From positions 43,394-107,393 of the forward strand of contig NZ_JABKDD010000012.1 in assembly GCF_013623905.1 (NCBI RefSeq): a stretch of DNA of 64,000 nucleotides, read 5' to 3'. The notes below the pieces were generated by a model, which saw nothing but the letters and a program-made list of their open reading frames with translations, was not told the origin of the DNA and did no database searches. Origin of the DNA: Brevibacterium sediminis (GTDB taxonomy: Bacteria > Actinomycetota > Actinomycetes > Actinomycetales > Brevibacteriaceae). Shown piece by piece: positions 26,619 to 35,491 of this stretch. The stretch's first letter is position 1. The number at the start of each line of letters is the position of its first letter. The position numbers were made by a program, and so were the translations under genes.

Positions 26619-27557
26619 GTGAGCGATACTTCCCCACAGGGCGTCCTTGTCTGCGACAAACCGCAGGGACTGAGCTCCCACGGCGTGGTCTCCCGCATCC
26701 GCCGTTGGTTCGGGACGAAGAAGGTCGGCCACGCCGGCACTCTCGACCCGATGGCCACGGGCGTCCTCGTGCTCGGCCTCGGCCGCGGCACCAAGCTGCT
26801 CACCTACATCACCGGGGTCTCGAAGACCTACTTCGCCACCATTCGCCTGGGGGCATCGACGCCGACCGATGATGCCGATTCCGAGCCCGATCGCTTCGCC
26901 GATCCGTCCGATCTCGCTCGTGTCGACGCTGCGGCCATCGAGGCCGCCGTGGCCAAGCTGCGCGGCCCCATCGATCAGGTGCCCAGCGCCGTCTCGGCGA
27001 TCAAGGTCGACGGCAAGCGCTCCTACGCCCGCGTCCGTGCCGGTGAGAACGTCGAACTCAAGGCCCGTCGTGTCGAGGTATCGGCCTTCGAGATCATCGA
27101 CATCCGCTTCGCCGCCGAGGACGGGCATATCGACGTCGATGTCGAAGTCGACTGCTCGTCGGGCACCTATGTGCGCGCCCTGGCCCGCGATATCGGCACC
27201 GACCTCGGCGTCTTCGGCCATCTCACCGCGCTCAGGCGGACGCGCGTCGGCGATTTCCACATCGACCAGGCCGTGACCCTGCCCGAGGACCTCGACCTCC
27301 CCGCGCCCAGCCTCATCTCCCTCGCCGAGGCGGCCCGCACCCTCCTGCCCGTCGTCACCGTCGATGCCGAGCGGGCCCGCGCCCTCATGCAGGGCAAGAT
27401 CGTTGAGGCTGGTGACTGGCATATAGGCTCCGACGCCGGCGACGCGGGGAACCGAGAGGTCGCCGTCATCTGCGATGACGCCCTCGTCTCCGTGGCCGAA
27501 GTGCGTCGGAATGGCGGTCTGAAGTCGCTGACCGCCTTCGCCATCGACCTCGCCTGA
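26619..27557 (+). CDS. truB: tRNA pseudouridine(55) synthase
   Basis: Makes pseudouridine-55 in the T-loop of tRNAs. The protein has 312 residues: GVLVCDKPQGLSSHGVVSRI, KVGHAGTLDPMATGVLVLGL with the catalytic Asp, TKLLTYITGVSKTY, the QVPSAVSAIKVDGKRSYAR loop, and SSGTYVRALARDIG. The C-terminal PUA-like end is short. The GTG start is 11 bases after the preceding peptidase gene's stop, so the two may be cotranscribed. Confidence 0.97.
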   Translation: MSDTSPQGVLVCDKPQGLSSHGVVSRIRRWFGTKKVGHAGTLDPMATGVLVLGLGRGTKLLTYITGVSKTYFATIRLGASTPTDDADSEPDRFADPSDLARVDAAAIEAAVAKLRGPIDQVPSAVSAIKVDGKRSYARVRAGENVELKARRVEVSAFEIIDIRFAAEDGHIDVDVEVDCSSGTYVRALARDIGTDLGVFGHLTALRRTRVGDFHIDQAVTLPEDLDLPAPSLISLAEAARTLLPVVTVDAERARALMQGKIVEAGDWHIGSDAGDAGNREVAVICDDALVSVAEVRRNGGLKSLTAFAIDLA

Positions 27558-27656
27558 GGGGCTCAGCCTTCACGCTCGAAACAACTAAATAGTTTGTATT
27601 CATCAGATACAACTGAAACTATTGTGTCTGAGGCTATCATCTGGTCTACTTGTCCT

Positions 27657-28298
27657 ATGTTCGTCTTGACCATCGACCAGCAGGATTCGCGGTCGAACGC
27701 CGACGCGGTGCCCCGCATCCTCGATGCTCTCTCTCCGATCGACACGGTCGTTCCCTTCGCCCGCACCATCGGTGACGAGGTCCAAGGGGTCCTCGACGGT
27801 CCCGACGCCGTCGCCGAGGCGGTCCGCCGTATCGGCATCGACTCCGGTTGGCATATCGGCCTCGGAATCGGCGAGGTCGAACGGCCGCTGCCCGAGACGA
27901 CCACCGAAGGCAGGGGAGAAGCCTTCTACTCCGCCCGCCAGGCGGTCGAAGCGGCCAAATCCGCACCGGTCCACCTCGTCGTGAGCGCCGACCCGGACGT
28001 CGTCAGCGCCGATGCGGACAGTGACCATCGTGGGCTGGCGGAGGCAGCTCTGCGGCTCCTCATCAGCACGCTGACAGAGCTGCGCGGTCACTCCCGCGGC
28101 TACGTCGGATACCGACTGGACCACCCTGATGCCACTCAGGCCGAGATCGCCGCGGAATTCGACGTCTCCCAACAGGCGGTCTCTCGGGTGCTGGCGGCCG
28201 GTCCCGCCGAGATCATCGCCGGGGCCGAGCACCTGGCCCGACATCACCTCGACCGGCTCCAACGAGCCCTATCGGAAGGAGACGCACATGTGGACTGA
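27657..28298 (+). CDS. SatD-like protein with C-terminal HTH
   Basis: About 213 residues. The N-terminal part (MFVLTIDQQDSRSNADAVPR, ARTIGDEVQGVL, GWHIGLGIGEVERPLP, GRGEAFYSARQAVEAAKSAP) has the layout of SatD-family proteins, whose fold is related to nucleotide cyclase domains. The C-terminal part is a helix-turn-helix (HPDATQAEIAAEFDVSQQAV). Together they suggest a ligand-sensing DNA-binding protein; the ligand and targets are unknown. The ATG at 27657 is favoured over upstream codons because TIDQQDSR aligns with relatives' N-termini. It overlaps the following membrane gene by 11 bases. Confidence 0.6.
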   Translation: MFVLTIDQQDSRSNADAVPRILDALSPIDTVVPFARTIGDEVQGVLDGPDAVAEAVRRIGIDSGWHIGLGIGEVERPLPETTTEGRGEAFYSARQAVEAAKSAPVHLVVSADPDVVSADADSDHRGLAEAALRLLISTLTELRGHSRGYVGYRLDHPDATQAEIAAEFDVSQQAVSRVLAAGPAEIIAGAEHLARHHLDRLQRALSEGDAHVD

Positions 28299-28659
28299 CG
28301 TGCTCGTCGCCATCGCCGCCGCCATCATCGCGGCCCTCATCGGCTGGCCACTCGTCCCGCTTCTCCTCCGTCTGACCCATGCGGGCCCGGGCTCCAAGCC
28401 CGAACGCACAGGAGCCGAGGACGTCGAAGTCCTGCGCGGCGGACTGTGGATCGGCATCGTTGAACGCGCACTCATCGCCGGTGCGATCGTGCTCGGTCGC
28501 CCCGAACTCATGGCCGTGGTCATCGCGGTCAAAGGGCTCGGGCGCTTCGCGGAGATCAAGTCCTCGGCGGCCGCGGGGGAGCGGTTCATCATCGGCACCT
28601 TCGTCTCCATCGCCTTGGCCTCCCTCCTCGGCGTCATCGGGTGGGCGATCGTTGCCTGA
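28288..28659 (+). CDS. Small membrane protein, partner of SatD-like gene
   Basis: A 123-residue protein with three or four hydrophobic segments (VLVAIAAAIIAALIGWPLVP, GIVERALIAGAIVLGRPELM, the AVVIAVKGLG stretch, and IGTFVSIALASLLGVIGWAI). No enzyme motif is visible. The ATG follows GGAAGGAGACGCAC and lies inside the end of the SatD-like gene, so the pair is co-translated. Related gene pairs (HTH/SatD plus small membrane protein) occur in other actinobacteria, but the function is unknown to me. Confidence 0.7.
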   Translation: MWTDVLVAIAAAIIAALIGWPLVPLLLRLTHAGPGSKPERTGAEDVEVLRGGLWIGIVERALIAGAIVLGRPELMAVVIAVKGLGRFAEIKSSAAAGERFIIGTFVSIALASLLGVIGWAIVA

Positions 28660-28711
28660 ACCCGTCCTTCCGCCTCGGCGAGGTCCGGGTTAGGAGGCGG
28701 AAGATCTCTGC

Positions 28712-28717
28712 GATAAT
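28712..28717 (+). promoter_or_regulatory. -10 box upstream of ribF
   Basis: GATAAT (preceded by TGC, an extended -10 form) lies eight bases before a GTG at 28726 and 32 bases before the preferred GTG at 28750. Transcription would begin near 28724. Confidence 0.5.
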
Positions 28718-28749
28718 CTGAATCGGTGCACGGAAGGAGCGAATGTCTG

Positions 28750-29688
28750 GTGGAGCTGTATCACGGACTCGGTGAGGTCGAGGTCGACGCTGTCGGCACC
28801 GTCGTCACCCTCGGCAACTTCGACGGCGTGCACCGCGGACACGAAACGGTCCTGACCACCGTCGCCGCCCTGGCCAGGCAAGAAGGCCTGCGCTCGATCG
28901 CAATGACCTTCGATCCCCACCCGCGCACGGTCCACCGCCCCGACGAGCCGACCGTGATGATCAATTCGACCCGGCAGCGCGCCGACCTCATCGCCGCCAC
29001 CGGAATCGACGGCCTCCTCATCCAGCCCTACGACCTCGACTTCGCCGCCCAGTCGGCCGAGGAATTCGTGCGCCGGTACTTCGTCGAAGCCCTGCGCGCG
29101 AAGATCGTCGTCGTCGGCGACGACGTCCGGTTCGGCAAGGACAATGAAGGCACGATCGAGACTCTGCGCCGCCTCGGCGAGAAATTCGGGTTCCGTGTCG
29201 AAACGATCGACGAAGTCGGGCGCGGGGGTCGGTATTCGTCCTCCCGGATCCGGGAGCAGCTCACTGCCGGTGATGTCGCCGAGGCGGCCGACCAGCTCGG
29301 GCGCTACCACGCACTCCACGGCACCGTCGTCCACGGCGATGCCCGCGGACGCGACCTGGGATTTCCGACGGCGAACCTCTCGGACGATCCCGACGGACTC
29401 GTCCCCGCCGACGGCGTCTACGCCGGCTGGGCGACGTTCTCCGGTGAGGATCAGGCGTACCCGGCCGCGATCTCCGTGGGCACGAACCCGACCTTCCAGG
29501 GACAGGTCCGACGGGTCGAGGCGTACGTGCTCGACAAGGAATTCGGCGAATTCGACGTCTACGACCGTGAGATGACTCTCGAATTCGTCTCCCGCATCCG
29601 TGGGCAGGTCGCGTTCACCGGGATGGACGACCTCATCGTGCAGATGCATGAGGACATCGCCGATGTGCGCGAGGTCCTGCACACCTGA
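28750..29688 (+). CDS. ribF: Bifunctional riboflavin kinase/FAD synthetase
   Basis: Phosphorylates riboflavin to FMN and adenylates FMN to FAD. About 312 residues. The FAD synthetase half has [29 protein letters not shown] and the [15 protein letters not shown] motif. The riboflavin kinase half has GHAR-like [41 protein letters not shown] and [20 protein letters not shown]. The GTG at 28750 follows AGGAG. A GTG at 28726 would be eight bases from a GATAAT box (leaderless) and adds eight residues, so the start is not settled. Confidence 0.95.
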   Translation: MELYHGLGEVEVDAVGTVVTLGNFDGVHRGHETVLTTVAALARQEGLRSIAMTFDPHPRTVHRPDEPTVMINSTRQRADLIAATGIDGLLIQPYDLDFAAQSAEEFVRRYFVEALRAKIVVVGDDVRFGKDNEGTIETLRRLGEKFGFRVETIDEVGRGGRYSSSRIREQLTAGDVAEAADQLGRYHALHGTVVHGDARGRDLGFPTANLSDDPDGLVPADGVYAGWATFSGEDQAYPAAISVGTNPTFQGQVRRVEAYVLDKEFGEFDVYDREMTLEFVSRIRGQVAFTGMDDLIVQMHEDIADVREVLHT

Positions 29689-29697
29689 TAAGCTGAT

Positions 29698-29736
29698 CTC
29701 TGCCGTTTTCACCGGCCGCGGTCCCATAGGGCAGAG
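29698..29736 (+). promoter_or_regulatory. Leader hairpin of rpsO
   Basis: CTCTGCC (29698-29704) pairs with GGCAGAG (29730-29736) in the 5' leader of rpsO, just after a TAAGCT-type hexamer. S15 represses its own translation through leader structures in several bacteria; whether this is such an element is inference. Confidence 0.4.
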
Positions 29737-29779
29737 ACTTCAGGTCCCTGCGCCGCGCAACGACACGAAGGAGAACTCC

Positions 29780-30049
29780 ATGGCTCTCGATACCGCTGTG
29801 AAGCAAGAGATCATCAAGGAATATGCAACTCATGAGGGCGACACCGGTTCTCCCGAGGTCCAGGTTGCACTGCTGACCCGCCGGATCACCGACCTGACCG
29901 AGCACTTCAAGGATCACAAGCACGACCACCACTCGCGTCGTGGCCTGCTGCTCCTCGTCGGCCAGCGTCGCCGCATGCTCAAGTACCTCGCGAAGGTCGA
30001 CATCGAGCGTTACCGCTCGCTCATCAAGCGCCTCGGCCTGCGCCGCTGA
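29780..30049 (+). CDS. rpsO: 30S ribosomal protein S15
   Basis: An 89-residue ribosomal protein that binds the 16S rRNA central domain early in 30S assembly. Family motifs: [59 protein letters not shown] and [16 protein letters not shown] follows GAAGGAGAACTCC. It sits between ribF and pnp, the usual bacterial order, and is followed by a UUCG-loop terminator. Confidence 0.99.
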   Translation: MALDTAVKQEIIKEYATHEGDTGSPEVQVALLTRRITDLTEHFKDHKHDHHSRRGLLLLVGQRRRMLKYLAKVDIERYRSLIKRLGLRR

Positions 30050-30072
30050 TTCGACTCAGCGCAGCTGAAATG

Positions 30073-30102
30073 GAAGCGTCCCACCTTCGGGTGGGGCGCT
30101 TC
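30073..30102 (+). terminator. rpsO terminator with UUCG tetraloop
   Basis: GAAGCGTCCCACC pairs with GGTGGGGCGCTTC (one G-U) around TTCG, then TGTGCTTCT follows. It starts 24 bases after the rpsO stop. Confidence 0.85.
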
Positions 30103-30383
30103 TGTGCTTCTGCGGTAGACTTCGTACCGGACAACCACGCCATGGACGTTTCGGTCTTCGGTAGTGGCCTCCGGAGGAATGAGCGCTTGAGCGCCGGTTC
30201 CGTGGGCCCCGATCGATGACCGGCTTGGATCCATGGGATGTCCGAGCCAATATCCCGCCGGAACGACGCGGGGTCGCGCACTGCCGAGGGCACACCGCCG
30301 AAGGCAGCGCGTCCACTCATGCGTTGAGAACTATCACCTGCGCACCGCAGACCACCGCGTGCCGGCACAACATAGGAGACTAC
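30103..30383 (+). promoter_or_regulatory. pnp promoter and long leader
   Basis: This gap holds no gene. A TAGACT -10 box lies at 30116-30121 just past the rpsO terminator. It would give pnp a leader of about 255 bases ending in the AGGAG ribosome binding site at 30374. Long, processed leaders that mediate autoregulation by PNPase are known for pnp in enterobacteria; a similar role here is inferred. Confidence 0.5.
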
Positions 30384-32606
30384 GTGGGACTCAACCCTGA
30401 ATCCGCCGTTGCCCATATCGACAACGGCAGCTTCGGCAAACACACCATTCGCTTCGAAACCGGACGACTTGCCCAGCAGGCCGCCGGATCCGCCGTCGCC
30501 TACCTCGACGACGACACCATGCTGTTCTCGGCCACCTCGGCCGGCAAGAACCCCCGTGAGGGCTTCGACTTCTTCCCCCTGACAGTCGACGTCGAAGAGC
30601 GCATGTACGCCGCCGGCCGCATCCCCGGCTCGTTCTTCCGCCGTGAGGGACGCCCCTCGACAGACGCGATCCTGACCTGCCGCCTCATCGACCGTCCGCT
30701 GCGCCCCTCGTTCGTCAAGGGCCTGCGCAACGAGGTCCAGGTCGTCGTCACCGTGATGTCGGTCAATCCCGACCACATCTACGACGCTCTGGCCATCAAC
30801 GCCGCGTCGATGTCGACTCAGCTCTCGGGTCTGCCGTTCTCCGGCCCCATCGGCGGTGTGCGCATCGCGCTCATCGACGGCCAGTGGGTCGCCTTCCCGA
30901 ACCACTCGCAGCTCGAGGACGCCGTGTTCAACATGGTCGTCGCCGGTCGTGTCGTCGGTGACGACGTCGCCATCATGATGGTCGAGGCCGAAGCCACCGA
31001 CAACGCCATCGACAAGATCAAGACCGGTGCCGCGGCCCCCACCGAGGAGGTCGTGTCCGAAGGTCTCGAAGCTGCGAAGCCGTTCATCGCAGAGCTCTGC
31101 CGCGCGCAGTCCGAGCTCGCCGATCGCGCCGCGAAGCCGACCGTCGAATTCCCCGTCTTCCGCGACTACGAGGACGACGTCTTCGAAGCGGTGAAGGAAC
31201 TCGCCGAGGCGAAGCAGACCGAGAACTTCACGATCGCCGACAAGCAGGAGCGGGAAGCCGCCGGTGCCGCCCTCCTCGACGAGCTCTTCGAGAAGCTCGG
31301 AGAGCGCTTCGAAGGCCGTGAGAAGGAGATCGCGAACGCTCTCAACGCCCTGACCAAGCAGGTCGTGCGCAAGCGCATCCTCACCGAGCAGGTCCGCATC
31401 GACGGCCGTGGGCTCAAGGACATCCGTCCGCTCACCGCCGAGACGAACGTCATCCCGCGCGTGCACGGTTCGGCGATCTTCGAACGCGGCGAGACCCAGA
31501 TCTTGGGTGTCACCACCCTGAATATGCTCAAGCTCGAGCAGACCATCGACTCGCTCTCACCCGAGACGTCGAAGCGCTACATGCACCACTACAACTTCCC
31601 GCCCTATTCGGTCGGTGAGACCGGCCGCGTGGGCAGCCCGAAGCGCCGCGAGATCGGCCACGGCGCTCTCGCCGAACGCGCCCTCGTGCCCGTTCTGCCC
31701 AAGCGTGAGGACTTCCCGTACGCGATCCGTGAGGTCTCCGAGGCCCTCGGTTCGAACGGTTCGACCTCGATGGGCTCGGTCTGCGCCTCGACGCTGGCTA
31801 TGCTCTCGGCCGGTGTGCCGCTGCAGGCGCCCGTCGCCGGCATCGCCATGGGTCTCGTCTCCGACGTCATCTCCACCGACCAGGGTGAGCAGACCGCCTA
31901 CGCGGCTCTGACCGACATCCTCGGTGCCGAAGATGCCTTCGGCGATATGGACTTCAAGGTCGCCGGTACGCGTGACTTCATCACCGCGATCCAGCTCGAC
32001 ACCAAGCTCGACGGCCTTCCCGCCTCGGTGCTCGGTGCCGCCCTCAAGCAGGCCCGCGAAGCACGCATGGTCATCCTCGACGTCATCGCAGAGGCCATCG
32101 ACGCCCCGGCCGAGATGGCCCCGACGGCACCGCGGATCATCTCCGTGAACATCCCCGTCGACAAGATCGGTGAGGTCATCGGGCCCAAGGGCAAGATGAT
32201 CAACCAGATCCAGGAGGACACCGGCGCGGACATCAGCATCGAAGACGACGGAACCGTCCTCATCGGTGCCACGGACGGACCGGCCGCCGAGGCCGCCCGT
32301 TCGATGATCAACGCGATCGCGAACCCGCAGGTTCCCGAGGTCGGCGAACGCTACCTGGGCACCGTGGTCAAGACAATGAGCTTCGGCGCATTCGTGTCCC
32401 TGACCCCGGGCAAGGACGGCCTGCTGCACATCTCCGAGCTGCGTAAGCTCAACGACGGCAAGCGCGTCGAGGACGTCGAAGACGTCGTCGGTGTGGGCCA
32501 GAAGGTCCAGGTCGAGATCACGAAGATCGATGACCGCGGCAAGCTGTCGCTGGCTCCGGTCACCGACGAAGACGAGAAATCGGACGAAGAGGGATCAGAC
32601 AACTGA
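30384..32606 (+). CDS. pnp: Polyribonucleotide nucleotidyltransferase (PNPase)
   Basis: Phosphorolytic 3'-5' exoribonuclease of mRNA decay; in actinobacteria it is also a polyadenylating enzyme. About 740 residues: first RNase PH domain ([60 protein letters not shown]), a helical domain, and a second RNase PH domain ([34 protein letters not shown]). A KH domain ([20 protein letters not shown]) and a C-terminal S1 domain ([17 protein letters not shown]) follow. The GTG at 30384 is chosen because AGGAG lies upstream; the frame is open for about 170 more bases without homology. Confidence 0.97.
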   Translation: MGLNPESAVAHIDNGSFGKHTIRFETGRLAQQAAGSAVAYLDDDTMLFSATSAGKNPREGFDFFPLTVDVEERMYAAGRIPGSFFRREGRPSTDAILTCRLIDRPLRPSFVKGLRNEVQVVVTVMSVNPDHIYDALAINAASMSTQLSGLPFSGPIGGVRIALIDGQWVAFPNHSQLEDAVFNMVVAGRVVGDDVAIMMVEAEATDNAIDKIKTGAAAPTEEVVSEGLEAAKPFIAELCRAQSELADRAAKPTVEFPVFRDYEDDVFEAVKELAEAKQTENFTIADKQEREAAGAALLDELFEKLGERFEGREKEIANALNALTKQVVRKRILTEQVRIDGRGLKDIRPLTAETNVIPRVHGSAIFERGETQILGVTTLNMLKLEQTIDSLSPETSKRYMHHYNFPPYSVGETGRVGSPKRREIGHGALAERALVPVLPKREDFPYAIREVSEALGSNGSTSMGSVCASTLAMLSAGVPLQAPVAGIAMGLVSDVISTDQGEQTAYAALTDILGAEDAFGDMDFKVAGTRDFITAIQLDTKLDGLPASVLGAALKQAREARMVILDVIAEAIDAPAEMAPTAPRIISVNIPVDKIGEVIGPKGKMINQIQEDTGADISIEDDGTVLIGATDGPAAEAARSMINAIANPQVPEVGERYLGTVVKTMSFGAFVSLTPGKDGLLHISELRKLNDGKRVEDVEDVVGVGQKVQVEITKIDDRGKLSLAPVTDEDEKSDEEGSDN

Positions 32607-32624
32607 TACTGAGCAGTTCGCACA

Positions 32625-32664
32625 CCGGGGAGGGCAGCCGAATCGATCGGTCTGTCCTCCCCGG
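32625..32664 (+). terminator. Hairpin between pnp and the M16 peptidase gene
   Basis: CCGGGGAGGGCAG pairs with CTGTCCTCCCCGG (one G-U) over a 14-base loop, then TGGTTT follows. It resembles a pnp terminator, but the peptidase reading frame probably runs through its right arm. Confidence 0.6.
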
Positions 32665-32668
32665 TGGT

Positions 32669-33940
32669 TTGACGCTGACCACCGAACACATGCCGGGTCT
32701 GGCCTCGGAGACGATCGGGATCTGGGTCGCGGCCGGGTCCCGTGACGAATCCGCCGAGACCGCCGGCTCGACGCATTTCCTCGAGCACATGCTGTTCAAA
32801 GGCACCGGCAGCCGCGATGCGAAGACCATCGCCGCGGCCTTCGACCGCACCGGCGGGGATTCGAATGCGATCACCGCCAAGGAGCTCACCTGCTACTACT
32901 CCCGGTGCCTCGTGACGGATCTGCCGAACATCACCGGCCTCCTCGTCGATATGGTCTCGAACTCCCAACTCGACGTCGAGGAGTTCGAACGCGAGCGCGG
33001 TGTCATCATCGAAGAGCTCGCCATGTCCGCCGATGATCCCGGAGACGTCCTCTTCGACGACTTCGATTCTCTGGTCTTCGGGCCGCATTCGCTGGCCCGG
33101 CCCGTGGGTGCGACGAAGGATCAGGCCCGCGTGCTCGGCCACCACACGGTCATCGACCACTATCAGTCGACGTATATCCCGCCTCGTCTGGTCATCGCCG
33201 CCGCGGGCGGGGCGACCCACGAAGAGGTCCTCGAGATGGTTGAGGATGCCCTCGCCGAGGCGGGGCTCGGGTCCCGCGCCGACGTCTGGTCGGGCGCGGG
33301 GAACGGGGACGCCGCCTCGGTGGCGAAGGGCTCGCACCTCGGTGGGGCCGCACGGGTGCGTCCGGAGTTCCATTCCGGAAAGTCGCACACCGTCAAAGAC
33401 ATCGAACAGTTGGGCATCATGCTCGGCTGCGAAGGCCTGCCGGAAGGCGACGACGACCGGTTCATCTACTCGGTCATGCTCACCATGCTCGGCGGGGGAA
33501 TGTCGTCGCGACTGTTCCAGAGCGTGCGCGAGGAGCGCGGACTGGCCTATGCCGTGAACTGCGTGGCCAGCCAGTTCACGGATACCGGCACCTTCGGCAT
33601 CTACGCCGGATGCACGGCCGAGAACGCTCAGGCCGTCGTCGATCTGGCGGTGAGCGAATGGGATCGGCTGGCGCAGGAGACGCCGAGTCAGTTCGAGCTC
33701 GACGAGATCGTGTCCCAACTGTCGGGGTCGATGGTGCTCGGACTCGAGTCCTCTGCGGCGCGGATGAATCGTCTCGCCCGGTCGGAGATCTTCGGGCTGC
33801 CGCTCGAATCGCCGATGGACCTCATCGAACGCGTCCGCTCGGTCACGGCCGAGGACGTCAGCGAGATGGCCGGGCGGCTGCTGTCGCGGCCCAAGGCTCT
33901 GGCGCTGGTCGGACCGGCCGCCGAGGTTGAACTGCCCTGA
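32669..33940 (+). CDS. M16 family zinc peptidase (PepR-like)
   Basis: A 423-residue pitrilysin-type peptidase. The inverted zinc motif is HFLEHMLFKGT (H-x-x-E-H), with the downstream Glu in ERGVIIEELAMSADDP. The C-terminal half has the MLGGGMSSRLFQSVREERGL and LAYAVNCVAS signatures. It corresponds to the peptidase encoded after pnp in mycobacteria (Rv2782c, PepR). The start is a problem: the conserved N-terminal residues VLPGGLTLTTEHMPG extend upstream of the TTG used here. No ATG or GTG is present in frame between the pnp stop and that point, only CTG at 32609 or ATC at 32642 behind GGGGAGG. Confidence 0.9.
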   Translation: MTLTTEHMPGLASETIGIWVAAGSRDESAETAGSTHFLEHMLFKGTGSRDAKTIAAAFDRTGGDSNAITAKELTCYYSRCLVTDLPNITGLLVDMVSNSQLDVEEFERERGVIIEELAMSADDPGDVLFDDFDSLVFGPHSLARPVGATKDQARVLGHHTVIDHYQSTYIPPRLVIAAAGGATHEEVLEMVEDALAEAGLGSRADVWSGAGNGDAASVAKGSHLGGAARVRPEFHSGKSHTVKDIEQLGIMLGCEGLPEGDDDRFIYSVMLTMLGGGMSSRLFQSVREERGLAYAVNCVASQFTDTGTFGIYAGCTAENAQAVVDLAVSEWDRLAQETPSQFELDEIVSQLSGSMVLGLESSAARMNRLARSEIFGLPLESPMDLIERVRSVTAEDVSEMAGRLLSRPKALALVGPAAEVELP

Positions 33941-34017
33941 GCGCGTCGCCGCGTTCGGGGCGTCGAGCCTCGGGCGCGGGATGCCGTCCGGCTGGAACGT
34001 GAAAGGAGACAGGCGAG

Positions 34018-34605
34018 ATGGCGAGGAAGAGCGCAGCGGTCCGCCGGGAGGAGATCCTGGCGGCCACGGTCGAGGAGATCGAGGCGACGGGTCTGCGCGC
34101 GCTGCGCGTCTCCGACGTCGCCGCGCGTCTGGGCTTGAGCGCCAGTCTCGTCATCTACCACTTCGAGACGAAGGAAGCCCTCGTCGCCGAGGCCTTCGAT
34201 TTCGCCGGGCGGCAGGACATCGACCGTGCCCGGGAGCTGGCTGCCGGGCAGGTCTCGGCTCTCCAGCGACTGCGGGACGTCGTCGGCTGGTACCTGCCAA
34301 GCGGCTCCTCGCGCAGTTGGAAGATCTGGATCGACGCTTGGTCGGCCGGACTCTTCGATGCTGGTCTGAGAGCAACATTCGCCGCTCTCGACCGGGAGTG
34401 GAAGTCGATTCTCGTGCACCTCATGGACGAGGCCATCGCGGCGGGGGAGTGCACGGCACCTGAAGGCGGCACCGCGTCGGGCGCGACCAGGGTCCTCGCC
34501 TTCCTCGACGGCCTGGCTATCCAGGTGATGGTCAATTCGGAGACCGTTGACACAGAGGCGCTGAGCACCTGGGTCGACGACTTCCTCACCCGCGAACTCG
34601 GCTGA
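34018..34605 (+). CDS. TetR family transcriptional regulator
   Basis: 195 residues. The N-terminal HTH is VRREEILAATVEEIEATGLR followed by LRVSDVAARLGLSASLVIYH and HFETKEALVAEAF, the classic TetR helix-turn-helix. The C-terminal ligand domain (WKIWIDAWSAGLFDAGLRAT, FLDGLAIQVMVNSETVD) resembles BetI-type TetR_C_6 domains. ATG follows GAAAGGAGACAGGCGAG. Target and ligand are unknown. It is convergent with the SDR gene, and the catabolic operon whose promoter carries a palindrome begins about 0.9 kb downstream, so that operon is one candidate target. Confidence 0.92.
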   Translation: MARKSAAVRREEILAATVEEIEATGLRALRVSDVAARLGLSASLVIYHFETKEALVAEAFDFAGRQDIDRARELAAGQVSALQRLRDVVGWYLPSGSSRSWKIWIDAWSAGLFDAGLRATFAALDREWKSILVHLMDEAIAAGECTAPEGGTASGATRVLAFLDGLAIQVMVNSETVDTEALSTWVDDFLTRELG

Positions 34606-34610
34606 GGGTG

Positions 34611-34670
34611 ATTGTTGGGTCGATCCACGGTGTTCTGCACGTCCAGAACGCCGCGGATCGACCCAACAAT
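34611..34670. terminator. 60-base bidirectional hairpin
   Basis: ATTGTTGGGTCGATCC (34611-34626) is perfectly complementary to 34655-34670. Inside, CGGTGTTCTG pairs with CAGAACGCCG, extending the stem to about 26 bp with small mismatches. It starts six bases after the TetR stop and lies between convergent genes. Confidence 0.8.
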
Positions 34671-34710
34671 GCTTCCGTGCGGTCATGTGGTCGACTGCCG
34701 TGCGCTCCCA

Positions 34711-35376
34711 TCAGTAGCGAGCGGAGAACCCTCCGTCGGCAGACAGCAGCTGGCCGCTGATCCACCGACCCTCAGCAGAGAGCAGAAATGCAGTGACCCC
34801 GGCGATGTCGCGAGGAGTGCCCATGCGGCCGAGCGGCTGATAAGGGATCAGCCCGGTCCTCGTCTCTTCGTCCATCCAGCCCGTATCGATCGGCCCAGGA
34901 TTGACGACGTTCGCAGAGATCCCCTTCGGTCCGAGTTCCCGCGCAGCGGAGATGACGATTCGATCGAGCGCGCCTTTCGATGCTCCATAGGGCAGATTGC
35001 CCGTGGCGTGATCGCTGGTGAAGGCGACGATCGCGCCTCCCGACTCGCCGATCTGCTTCGCGAACGCCGCGATGAGGAGCAGCGACGCGCGTGCGTTGAC
35101 AACCATGTGGCGGTCGAAGCTGTCGGCGGTGGTGTCCAAGATCCCGGACTCTTCGCCGTGCGCATGGCTGAGCACCAATCCGTCGATGGTGCCATGATCC
35201 CTGCTCACCCGACCGACCAGCTCCTGAGCTTCCTGAGCCGATGACAGGTCGCACGGGTAGTCTCCGCGATCGAGATCGCTCGTGCACACGGTCCAGCCGT
35301 CGGACGACAGTCGTGCGGCCACTCCCGCGGCAATGCTGTTCTCTCGTCCGGCTCCGGTGATGAGTGCTGTCGGCAT
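34711..35376 (-). CDS. Short-chain dehydrogenase/reductase
   Basis: A 221-residue SDR. The cofactor loop is ALITGAGRENSIAAGVAARL (T-G-x-G-x-x-x-x-I, closer to the 'GRxxxxI' variants), and the NxAG-like strand is VVNARASLLLI. The catalytic Y-x-x-x-K lies in YGASKGALDRI after VAFTSDHA, and the C-terminal PGPIDTGWMDEETR is typical. The substrate is unknown; the closing ISGQLLSADGGFSARY matches the FabG-like group. ATG has no Shine-Dalgarno and follows a TAGGAT hexamer by six bases. Single gene, convergent with TetR. Confidence 0.9.
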   Translation of the reverse strand: MPTALITGAGRENSIAAGVAARLSSDGWTVCTSDLDRGDYPCDLSSAQEAQELVGRVSRDHGTIDGLVLSHAHGEESGILDTTADSFDRHMVVNARASLLLIAAFAKQIGESGGAIVAFTSDHATGNLPYGASKGALDRIVISAARELGPKGISANVVNPGPIDTGWMDEETRTGLIPYQPLGRMGTPRDIAGVTAFLLSAEGRWISGQLLSADGGFSARY

Positions 35377-35382
35377 GCTTCG

Positions 35383-35388
35383 ATCCTA
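35383..35388 (-). promoter_or_regulatory. -10-like hexamer for leaderless SDR gene
   Basis: On the minus strand TAGGAT ends six bases before the ATG at 35376, the same sequence and spacing as at the lipoprotein gene (19735-19740). Confidence 0.5.
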
Positions 35389-35436
35389 GCGGCCTTGACG
35401 TGGTGGCCCTCACCCGGACAGACTGGAGTCACACGT

Positions 35437-35460
35437 CTTACTGAATAGCGGTTCAGTAAG
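35437..35460. promoter_or_regulatory. Palindromic operator upstream of the catabolic operon
   Basis: CTTACTGAA and TTCAGTAAG form perfect 9-bp arms around TAGCGG, ending about 30 bases before the dehydrogenase start. Length and symmetry fit a TetR-type operator; the TetR gene 0.9 kb upstream is a candidate binder, by inference. Confidence 0.6.
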
Positions 35461-35491
35461 AGTCTTGAGACGCCGATCTTTTGGGAGCCCC

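Noticed and set aside
30216..30383. Extension of pnp to an upstream ATG
   Set aside because: The added residues have no PNPase similarity, and a GTG with AGGAG at the right spacing gives the family N-terminus.
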